A stretch of 64,000 bases of DNA from Cololabis saira (taxonomy: Eukaryota > Chordata > Actinopteri > Beloniformes > Belonidae), in assembly GCF_033807715.1 (NCBI RefSeq), contig NC_084601.1, positions 13,243,690-13,307,689 on the forward strand, read 5' to 3'. The notes below the pieces were generated by a model. The model made no database searches and was not told the DNA's origin. It worked only from the letters and a program-made list of their open reading frames with translations. Numbering within the stretch: position 1 is the first letter of the stretch; each line of letters opens with the position of its first letter. This document shows positions 24,906 through 34,864 of this stretch, in pieces. The translations under genes were made by a program, and so were the position numbers.

Positions 24906-27255
24906 ACTTGCATTTATATAGCGCCTTTCAAGGAACCCAAGGTCGCTTTACAGATCATAGGCAAACCAAGGAAGAACAAACAAAACAAAACAAAACAAAA
25001 CAAAACACCATCGGGACAAAACAACAGGGGGGGGGGCACTAATGGGGAAAAGCCAGGGTGAAAAGGTGGGTTTTGAGTTGGGTTTTGAAACTGTCCAGAG
25101 AAGGGGAGTCACGGATTACAGCGGGGAGAGAGTTCCAAAGGGTGGGGGCAGCAACACTGAAGGCTCTGTCCCCAAAGGTCTTCAGTCTGGTCCGGGGGAT
25201 GGAGAGCAGACCAGCGTCTGAAGACCGCAGGTTCCGGGAGGGAGTGTGGTGATGAAGGAGGTCGGACAGTTACTGGGGGGCGAGAGTGTGAAGGGATTTG
25301 TAAGTGAGTAGGAGGAGTTTGTACCGAATGCGAAACTTAACAGGTAGCCAGTGGAGGTGGATGAGGGTGGGGGTGATATGCTGCCAGGGCTTGGTGTGGG
25401 TGAGAACCCTGGCAGCTGAATTCTGCACGTACTGGAGCCTGTCCAGGGTTTTACTTGGAACCCCAGACAGGACTCCATTACAGTAGTCCAGTCGGGAGGT
25501 GATGAAAACGTGGATTAGTGTTTCTGCCACAGAGTCAGAGAGTGAGGGACGGAGACGTGCAATGTTTCTGAGGTGATAGAAGGCAGATTTGGTGACCAAC
25601 TTGATGTGTGACTGGAAGGAGAGGGTGGAGTCCAAGATGACGCCCAGATTACGGGCCTCGGAGGATGGCGTGATGGTGCAGCCGTCCACCTGGATGAGCA
25701 GATCTCCAACCTTCCGGAGCAGTGACTTTGGGGCCACAACCATGAGCTCTGTCTTATTGCTGTTGAGTTTGAGGAAGTTAGTTGTCATCCAAGATTTTAT
25801 GGCTGAGAGGCAGTTAACCAAAGACTGTGGGGGGAGCTGGGAGGATGGTGAGGTGCTGAGATGGAGCTGGGTATCGTCAGCGTAGCAGTGAAAACTGAGA
25901 CCATAGTGGCGTATGATCTGGCCAAGGGGGAGCAGGTAGGTGGTGAAGAGGGTTGGACCGAGCACAGAGCCTTGGGGGACACCATGGTTGACTGGGGCAG
26001 GGTGGGAGGAGGAGCCAAGGATGGTGACAAACTGAGTTCTGTTGGTGAGGTAAGATTGGAACCAAGATAAAGCAGAGCCAGAGATACCAAGGAGAGCAGA
26101 CAGGCGTTCGAGAAGGATGGTGTGGGAGATGGTGTCAAAGGCAGCGGAGAGGTCGAGGAGGATGAGGATGCTGATTTTACCATTGTCTGCAGCAGTGAGG
26201 AGGTCATTTGGAATTTTGATGAGAGCGGTCTCAGTACTGTGGTGGGTTCTGTAGGCTGACTGGAAGGGTTCATAGAGCTCATGGTTGGACATATGCTGGT
26301 GGAGCTGGGCCGCCACTGCTCTTTCCAGGATCTTAATGAGGAAGGGAAGGTTGGAGATCGGCCGGAAGTTATTGAGGTCCTCAGGGTCCAAACCAGGCTT
26401 TTTCGGAATGGGAGTGATGGAGGCGATCTTAAGACTGGGGGGCACTGTACTGGAGCCTATGGAGGAGTTAATTATGTCAGTGATGACGGGACAGAGGGTA
26501 GGAAGGCAGGCTTTCACCAAAGCAGTTGGGATGGGGTCCAGAGAGCAGGAGGAAGCTTTGGCTTTGGTGACCAGTTTGGTGACCAGTGCGGTGGTGACAG
26601 GGGAGAAAGAAGAGAGAGAGCAGTGGGGGGGGCAGGGAAGCTCCAGGGGCGCACCACTTAGTGAACCGCCGGGGGAGGGAGGGTCAGGTGTGAGGAGTTG
26701 CTGGTGAATGGTGTCCACCTTAGCACCGAAGAACTCCAGAAACTTGGAGCAGCGCTCCTGGTCCTCTGTAGTAGAGGGGGCGGCAGGGGGGCGGAGCAGG
26801 CGATTGATGGTGGAGAACAGTGTCCTGGGGTGATTTTTTTGCGAGCCAATGAGGGTGGAGTAATACCTCACCTTGGTTCTGGCTAGTTCATCCTTGTATG
26901 ACCTCACATGCTCTTCAAAAGCCAGCCGGTGGACGGTCAGGCCAGTTCTTTTGTGGAGCTGCTCCAACCGGCGACAGGTGGTCTTAGAGATGCGGAGGTC
27001 TGAGGTGAACCAGGGGGCTGGGCGGGCATAGGAGACAGACCGGTGTTTGAGGGGGGCCAGAGAGTCCAGGCAGCTGGATAGAGCCGCATTGTAGTGGTGG
27101 AATTCTTCTCTGAAAGATATTAAGGATGCCGAGGCTATGTTGCCAGGGTCCACCCACCTGTGACCAGCCTGTGAGTGGCGGTCCCAATAGAAGTCCACTA
27201 GTCTTAAATCGTTATTAGATTGGATCCCACTCTTGTCGCTGGATGATAAATGCAT
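24874..27255 (-). mobile_element. 5'-truncated L2-like non-LTR retrotransposon
   Basis: Read on the minus strand, the element starts inside the coding region near 27255. It runs through a reverse transcriptase and C-terminal region (stop at 25039-25041), then a 3' UTR with an AAAAC microsatellite. It ends in the tail GGCGCTATATAAATGCAAGT followed by (TTA)n. This tail is typical of fish L2-clade elements. No apurinic endonuclease domain is present, consistent with 5' truncation. No clear target duplication could be defined. Confidence 0.85.
25039..27255 (-). pseudogene. L2-like reverse transcriptase frame, broken by one in-frame stop
   Basis: A 661-codon frame runs from 27255 to a TAA at 25272-25270. 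It carries reverse-transcriptase motifs in order: FRPISNL near residue 298, LLDLSAAFDTISH near 366, GVPQGSVLGP near 424 and the catalytic YADD near 458. The C-terminal LDYCNGVLSGVP and HITPTLIHLHWLPV signatures are typical of the L2/CR1 group. After the TAA the same frame stays open for 76 more codons to a TAG at 25039-25041. That part contains the usual RLKTFGDRAFS and LWNSLP signatures, so the TAA is a point nonsense change. The endonuclease part is missing at the 5' side. The start Met is only the first in-frame ATG, not a true start. Function in the cell would be copying of element RNA; this copy is presumably dead. Confidence 0.88.
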
Positions 27256-28033
27256 GTTTAACGCACGTTGGGTAATGTAAACGCAAGGCGGGTGGGCATG
27301 TAGAATGACGTATTGTACCTACATCAGCAAGATTTATACGTCCCTCAAACAGGTGTCATTTTCAAACAGAGGATGGAGGAGCCCTGGTTTGTCATTTTTT
27401 GCATCCACTTGTTCAAACAATGCACCATCCTTTGAGTTTCCAGACATACGCCGGTTTATGGCGGCCATCAGAGTCACTCGAGGATCTCCTCGTCTCCCGA
27501 GTTACGCATCTTGCAAATATAGACCCTACCTGTGACCTTCCACTGCTGCTGTTACACTCATCAGCTGTTTCCTTATTTTATAAAAGAATAATAAATACAT
27601 AAAAACTTTCCTGGTGGGCTGTTCTCAACCAATCCCTCCTATGACCTGCAACCCCACGTTAGTCCTGCTTACATTAGACCTGACCCGGTGGGTAAGTGTC
27701 CCCTCGGAGGTGAGTTATTCGCGGGGGCCAGCTCAACACGCCGCCCCGCGTCGGTCAATGTAAAAGGGGCTTAACTGTTTCAGCTCTGTCAGCCATTGTA
27801 TTGTCCAGGTCTTTTTATAGAGTCTACATGGCTCCACCATAAGTCTACCATTGCTTTGGTCAGCCTAACAGATGGGGGTCAAAAGCCCGAATGGAGCCCT
27901 AACCTTATGTTGTTCCTGTTGGCAGCTTCTTATGATGGAAACAAAAATAACTGCATAACATAACATACTAAACTTTACTGTGCTTGATGAAAGGAGGCTG
28001 TAGGGGATACAGGGTGTATGTTTGCATGGATTA
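27256..28033. other. Intergenic stretch between two mobile elements
   Basis: No gene is recognised. Two short segments at about 27268-27290 and 27750-27775 share CGTTGGGTAATGTAAACG / CGTCGGTCAATGTAAAAG, which hints at an eroded DNA element, but the ends cannot be placed. Confidence 0.4.
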
Positions 28034-28611
28034 TAGGCCTGTGTTGAAAAAATTGATTTTCCGATTCTAAATCGATTCTCATATTAATTCCAAAAAACTT
28101 TTGGTATTTTTTATTTATGCCCAAAAAGAGGATGTTTTGTTGGACACAGGCATAACTAGTGCCATGTTTTTGCCTTTTAATGTTTAAAGGTATGAAAACA
28201 TTAAAGTTTTCAGTTATAATTGCATAAATCGTCTATATTTCTTTGCTTTATATACTGTCTTGGGGTTACATTTGCAAAAAAAATCCTAAAAACCAAATTC
28301 TCAAAAATGAGAAAAAATAAAAACCATTTCATAGGGCTTCTGTTTGCTGCCCTGGATCTGTTTGATAATTCTGCCCCACACGATGTTTCTGAAAGCAATT
28401 ATATCAGCATTCTGGGATATCAGCATTCTGATTGGTCCTCACAGCCATCATTAGCTGCCAATACTTGCTGTTGAATCTCAAAATAATACTAAGTATTCAT
28501 ATGTTGCATAACTACACAGTCATATAATTAATGCAACAGCTGAAAAAACATTTTTAATAACACTTACCCAAATCTATATCGGAATCGAATCGAATTTCTT
28601 AGAATCCAGTT

Positions 28612-29513
28612 TCTTCCCCCAAGCTGTTGCTCTGATGAACTCTCACTCAGAGAAACCAATCACCGTGCAATAACAATAATAGCAGTAATTATAATAACTA
28701 TCACATTCTGTAACAATGCACCTTCCAGCAACAATCATGTCTGCCTCATTCTGCTGCACCTTTCACTTTAAAAAAAATTGTACATATGTTATTTTATTTT
28801 ATTTAGAGCCGTCATTTTTCTCATACCGCTGCACCTTTCAGTTCTCTAATTGTATATATGTTAAAGGAGCATGAGGCAGGATTTATGAAAAAAATGCGTA
28901 TACGTTTTAAGTTTTCTAGTAATAATGTCAGATGAAGCGTTACAAACCAAAAAGAATGAGCCCTCTAGCGTATCTCTCCGTTGCCTTGAACAGGCTGTGT
29001 GCTGCAAAATGCGCTGCAATTCCGGGCTCGAATTTCCTGCGCTGTCCTGCAGATGTGACGTCAAATGACGCTGCATGCGCGTTCTCGGCGGCGCACGAGT
29101 AAACATTGGATACGCGTTTGAGTCATGGAGGCAGCTTCAACTTGAATTGGGACTGAAAACAAATGCTGACATGGTTCATTTCCTACTGACCAGGTAAGAT
29201 AACATTGTAAGTCATATTTAGAGCTTGATTTGAAAATCACATGAAATTACACACGCGCTCCTGTGCCGCCTTCGCTGTTGGCTGCAGGAACCCTGACGGT
29301 CGTTGTGTCGCTAATGAGTCTCATTTCTTATTCTTTCCTCATGCTCCTTTAATAAGTGCCTACATTTGTTTATTTACTACATTAGTTTATTTACTTTACA
29401 GTTTGCTATTTTTAAATCTACAGCGAGCGAAACAACCGGAGTCAAATTCCCTGTTGGACAATGTTCAAACTTGGCCAATAAAGATGATTCTGATTCTGAT
29501 TCTTATTCTGAAT
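28612..29513 (+). mobile_element. 3' fragment of a non-LTR retroelement inside the hAT element
   Basis: The sequence contains CTGCACCTTTCA motifs and ends GGCCAATAAAGATGATTCTG followed by an ATTCTG repeat. This is the usual tail form of a common fish retroelement. The left boundary is approximate. It is itself split by the MITE at 28861-29352. Confidence 0.5.
28861..29352. mobile_element. MITE with perfect 16-bp inverted repeats
   Basis: TTAAAGGAGCATGAGG at 28861-28876 and its exact reverse complement at 29337-29352 delimit 492 bp with no coding capacity. The outer TTAA may be part of the target. The interior is GC-richer than its surroundings. Confidence 0.82.
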
Positions 29514-29722
29514 CCAATCATAGCGTGATAATCGATTCTGAATCTTAAGAATCGGAATGGAATCGATTCTTCACATTTGAATGATCCCCAGCCCTAATGG
29601 ATTATTATTATTCCCCATAGGCTATGTACCAATGTGGATGAGACATTTCTTAAACTTCTGTGCAACATGTATTATTTCATTATCCAAAAGCAATGGAAAC
29701 CTACAAGTGTCCTCTTGCTGTG

Positions 29723-29921
29723 TTGCATGTGTGTGAGTGTGTGTGTGTTGTGTGTGTTGCATGTGTGTGTGTGTGTCTGTGTTGCATGTGTGTGTGTGTG
29801 TGTGTGCATGTGTGCGTGTGTGTGTGTGTGTCTGTGTTGCATGTGTGTGTGTGTCTGTGTTGCATGTGTGTGTGTTGCATGAGTGTGTGTGTGTGTGTTG
29901 CATGTGTGTGTGTGTGTGTTG

Positions 29922-29999
<78 letters not shown>
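29723..29999. repeat. Compound GT microsatellite with TGTTGCATG interruptions
   Basis: (TG)n blocks are separated by repeated TGTTGCATG and TGTCTGTG units. It ends in an uninterrupted TG run of about 70 bp directly before the CpG-rich start of ctnnal1. Cysteine/valine-rich and histidine/threonine-rich frames here are artefacts. Confidence 0.97.
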
Positions 30000-30000
<1 letters not shown>

Positions 30001-30002
30001 TT

Positions 30003-30282
30003 GCCCACAGTGGTGTGCTGCAGTCCGCTCTCTGCCGTATTTGAGTAAAGTGCGCGGACATTAGCGGGCGCAGCGGCGCGACCACGCAGCCACAGTGGAT
30101 TAAACCCCGGCCAGGAGGAGGAGGAGGACACCCACTCGAGTAACCGAGTGAAAGCCCCGGTGTGTGTGTGTGTGTTCAGACGCAGGTCTCCTCGCACCGG
30201 CTCAGCGCGACCACCGTCCCCGGGAGAAGTCTGCGGTGCCGCGCATCGTGCCTGCGCGTCAGCCCGGCACAGCGAGGCGGGA
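30003..30282 (+). promoter_or_regulatory. Putative ctnnal1 promoter and 5' UTR, CpG-rich
   Basis: The segment just upstream of the ctnnal1 ATG is rich in CG dinucleotides and contains a GGAGGAGGAGGA run, unlike the AT-rich surroundings. No TATA box is clear. The transcription start cannot be placed by eye. Confidence 0.5.
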
Positions 30283-30378
30283 ATGGCTTCATCTCCGTGC
30301 GGGAACAGCAACTTTGATTCCGGCCTGGAAATCAAAACCCGCTCCGTGGAGCAGACGCTCATCCCTCTAGTTTCGCAG
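30283..30378 (+). CDS. ctnnal1: ctnnal1 coding exon 1 (residues 1-32)
   Basis: The ATG is in GCGGGAATGG, with G at -3 and G at +4. It encodes MASSPCGNSNFDSGLEIKTR followed by SVEQTLIPLVSQ, the conserved start of alpha-catulin. The donor is GTGAGT, phase 0. The N-terminal tail before DSGLEIK is shorter than in human. Confidence 0.95.
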
Positions 30379-33300
30379 GTGAGTGTCCCCTCAACCCCCA
30401 AACTGGACTTCGGGTCGTCCTTTTGCGGTGCGTTTGAACTTTTATGACGTACTTTAGCTCGGCGGCGGCGGCGCAGAGGCTAAAGCCTGAATTATGGTCT
30501 GCGTTAAATCGACGCAGAGCCTACGCCGTAGGGTACGGCGTAGGTGCGTAGCTGCGTCGGTGTAACGCGGAACCATAAATCAGCCTGAACTAGTGTTTAC
30601 CTGTCCGCGCCGCGGGGCTCCTTCACGTGTCCAACAAATGTCACTATTATTATGATCTTTTTTCTGTCTCCCATTAATGCAAAACATTAGCGCCCACGAC
30701 AACATGTTTTGGTTGCAGGCTTGCACCCTGCGAGTAAAGTCTAAACTTGTTGAGCATCCACAAAGTTAAATATTAGATTCAGGGCACAGATTTAGTTGTT
30801 AATTAATAAAGAGGATGTGCCTGCGGCGGACTGTTTCCAACTTTGTTGTTATGAATACTGTTGTGTTTTTGTTCTTCTTGTGAGAACTGTGCTAAAGGCA
30901 ATCAAAGTTCCCCCTGACCGTTATATCAGCCCAGATCTGCATGTGTTGTGACTCTCACTTCTCCAGTGAGTCACTTTAAAGCACGTGCTTTGTTTCACAA
31001 TAAACACAAGAAACTAAAAGCCCCACTTGAAATCCACTGCACTCTTTCTGCAGCTCTTCTCTTCTCCTGCCCTCGACCTGAAGTCATGAGCATTTCAGTT
31101 TATTTAACTCACATCAAGGTGATAATGTGACTTTAAGGATTTTTCTGACTGTTTATTGAAAAGTAGCAGATGTATTTTATTTGTCTCCCCTCAAAAGCCT
31201 CTCCCACCAACCCCACTGTGGTTTCCATCATGAATAGGCCAATGACTATCCATCTTATAAATGCTAATATCCTCTTGTTGTGCAGAAGGGTTAAACTGCA
31301 AAGTGCTTTGTTGTTTTCACTGTGAAAGAGAGAGGGACCTCACTGTTGGATCATCTACGTGGGCGGGGAGGGGGTGCGAGGGCCAGCCAGTGTCCATGAC
31401 ACTGTCCTCTCCCTTGTGTGCTGCGAGAACCAGCTTCCTCCCTCTCATCGCACAGGCTCATTTGAAAGATAAGGTCATCCTGTACTGAACGGATGGGTTA
31501 CTTATCAGACCGGTACATCTGCTAGTGGGCATATTTTTCCGCATATGTTTTTTTTTTTTTCTTTTAATCCAAAGTTTCTCAGTCGTTCCCGAGTACATCA
31601 GAAAGAAAGTTCAGAAGTTGTTCAGAAAATGACAGGCATATCTTTTTAAATTCACACTTGCGATACAATCAGTAGTTTAAGAAGATGTGGAATAGAGTCA
31701 TTCTTTTTTTTTTGGTACTTCTGTCAGGAAAGTTTCTGTATTTCGGCGGAGGGATTGACCGAATACAGCTGGAGGAAAAAAACTTTGAGAAAGAAGGAAA
31801 TTTAAATTTATTTAACACTGAAAGAAACTGTATTTCCAGAGATTATAGTTTCAGCAGTTTTTGTGGTTTTGCCAGCATATCACACACAGTTACTATTGCA
31901 TTATGTTAGATCCTCCTTCAGGGAGGTTACATGCACAAAGCTTCATTACAGACATATTGTTTTATTTAATTTGATCATTTTTAGCATATACTCCACAAAA
32001 TATATACGAGGTCAGGACCTTCCAGGGTTTTTTCTATGGCGCAGAAATGAACAAGTGCCCGGTGTCTGGTCCAAGTGTAGCTGATAATCAACAGCCATTG
32101 GCTCATTCGCCAGTACCATGTATAACTGATAGGTCAACTGAATGTTACTAATGTCTACAGCTCCTTACACACAGCACCGTAAACGCGGGACCTCTATGGT
32201 GTTATTTGCATGTTGTATAAGAACATCCTCAATGGAAAAAATTGGGACACTCTTGTTCCGCCTTTGTTTTGCCTCGGGAGGTAGTAATGAAATCTGACGT
32301 TACGGTCTAAAGAAGACATACTATGGCCTTTATTTCACAAGTTGCCACAGTTTCCCCCCATTCATGCATTCCCTATACCCACTTTAGAGTTGTGGCGGGG
32401 CTGGAGCCTGTCTGAGCTGTCGTGAAGCAGGATTTGGGGTCAACAGCCCATCAGAGCACCACATAGAACTTTGTGTTTTGCTGTCAGCCCCCCCCCCCCC
32501 CCCCCCCCCTTAATCTCTCATTTAAAAAAAAGCGTATTTTTGGCCAATCCTACATCAGAGCCAGTCAAGGTAAACAACGGCCAATTCTGGTCACGGGCTA
32601 GATGACGCGTAATTGAGCATGACTGAATTGGATTGAATCATTATTTATATGACACTCAGCGTATGCGCCTTGATTGAAAGTAACCATTGTGGTTTTGGCA
32701 GCTGCTTGGCACACCCTGTGGTTGGCCCACAACTGCGCTGCTTCAGATATGCGGTTTTTGCAACGACAACCCTTAGCCCAGTGTCAAATCTCTGTCTGCG
32801 AGCCTGCACCTTGTAAACAGCTCTACGGTTCACTACCGCGTCTCCCACTTTACATACACATTCTGGTTCTTCTCTGTGACTACCTCCATGGGCCAGCTCA
32901 GGCGTCTATCAGTGGCACATCAATTTTAATTAATCCTTTTACCCTCGTGGTTACAAACAAGAAATCGATGCACAACAAAGGTGCCTCCATCCCAAGGGGC
33001 AGTGTGGAAAAGTCTTATGTTGGCAGCAAAAAAACTGCAAAAAGCTTGAAAGGTTATCCTAGAGTCAGTATATAATTTATCTATTCTGGGCGGCTGTAGA
33101 AATATGGTGGTTAGATATATTGGGCTGCAAGGATATGTGATGTGCATATATTGATAATTGTAAAGCAACAGTTAACTATTTTCATGTGATTGAACATTAA
33201 TGATGTCATATTTGCGAGTTATGCATTGCATTTAGGAAACAACGGATCTCTACAACCCTACACGTTAGAAGTTAGATTGTATGAAAAAACAGTGTTGCAC

Positions 33301-34822
33301 AAATGCATAAATCAAAATGTCAAAAAAGGAAAAACAATTAATATGTTAATCAATTATGCTAATAGCTGACAGGCAAGCTGTGTCAAAGCCATTACTGCAT
33401 TTAAGTGTGTACAATATCTTAATCGGGTGGTTGTATTTCAGTTGCGTTATAAAGGTTAATTAAACAGTTTTACTTAATGGAAAAACATTAACATTGTTTG
33501 TGTGCGCATGTTGTTCAGGTTGCTAGGAATGTTGTTAGCAAATATAGAGACCATAGATACTTGAGGAATTGTATGTCAAATTTATGAAAACAGGTCCCAG
33601 AGTGAAAAAGAAATATTAGAATGCCACCCTTCTACTTTTGTGTAGTCAAACTAACTTAACATAGAAATACAGATGATGTCATAGCCTGATTCCGTCTTCA
33701 AGGTAGGGTCTGGATGACTTTATGTTTTTTCATATTTGAACAAAGCATCAACAAAATATAGAAAAACTTGCCCATCTCTGTCTTTTCCTCAATGAAACAT
33801 TCCGTATTATGAACGTGCGTACACTATATTCTCATGAGCATGAATGCTCTCCCTGATTGGCTGGAGCAATGTTTGTTAAGGTTTAAGAAGCTCCGCTCTG
33901 TTTCCATGTGCTCTGTTTCCACGTTACAGAGCCATGGCTCCTGATTACAGTGCTCACAGCTAGAGGATAGAGCAGAGATAGTCACTGAATATGACAAAAA
34001 GCATCTTGCATTAGAAAACGCATAGAATCACTTACCTTGCCTTTAATCACACTCAATGTGATAACGGTGGATTACATTCTTATGGTAAGTCCATTCAGTA
34101 TAAAGTATCAAGTCTCCTATTAGCTGTCTTCATATGTATGAAAACATTTCTAAATCTGTGTTATGTTTATGTGAAACTTTATAAAGAAAAGAAAAATATT
34201 GTTTTGGAAAATGCCAATTTTCATGCGACTGTCTGCTGAGAACCAGAAAAGCTCGATACGGTGTCACGTTTTGCACCTTCTTGTTTTTGTTGGTTTTGTC
34301 TCTCCTCTCCTCTCCTAGACGTTGACATCTTCAAGCCTTAGTTATCAGCTTTAGTCCCACCAGGCTGTAATTATAGGCCCAGGAGTTCCAACTTCCAACT
34401 CCTTAAATACACACACTCAAGACAGATGCATTCCCGTTGTCCCACCCACAGCTTTTCTTTTCACACTCGCGTGTTAATTAGTCCTACGGATTCGTTCTGT
34501 GTGTTTTTCAGCATTCAGAGACGAGGTCTACATGTCAAGTTCACTGCCAGTGCAGCAGCTCCTGCTACTACTGTTGTGTACTTGAATATGTGCGAGATTC
34601 TATCATAAGAAAACACCTGAAGGCTTTTCTAATCACAGCCTCCTTTATTTGGAAGATTAATCTAGTTTTTTTTTTTGTCGAGAACATGCAATTCTTAATT
34701 TGTCGGAATTGCTTTATTCTCATCAGCTACGGAATTGTGTGGTTTATTAACTGCAGCAATAGCATTGAAAGGCATGAGGGGGAATTGAATTATTCAAGGT
34801 CTTGGGAATTGCACTGAGAGAA

Positions 34823-34864
<42 letters not shown>

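Larger units (their letters stand above)
28034..29596. mobile_element. hAT element with nested insertions and 8-bp target duplication
   Basis: The ends TAGGCCTG and CAGCCCTA are flanked by identical ATGGATTA direct repeats (28026-28033 and 29597-29604). Near both ends the interior has ATCGATTCT/GAATCGATT motifs. No transposase frame is found. A retroelement 3' fragment (about 28612-29513) and a second MITE (28861-29352) have inserted inside, so the original hAT was probably under 700 bp. Confidence 0.88.

Noticed and set aside
25589..26707. Plus-strand frames of 60-140 codons across the retroelement
   Set aside because: They are shadows of the minus-strand reverse-transcriptase frame.
18602..30282. 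Search for ABITRAM, which I recall as a CTNNAL1 neighbour in human
   Set aside because: No matching peptide is visible in any frame of the intergenic region.
29622..30401. 259-codon minus-strand frame and overlapping plus-strand frames rich in Thr-His or Cys-Val
   Set aside because: They come from the GT microsatellite and overlap the real ctnnal1 exon 1 on the other strand.
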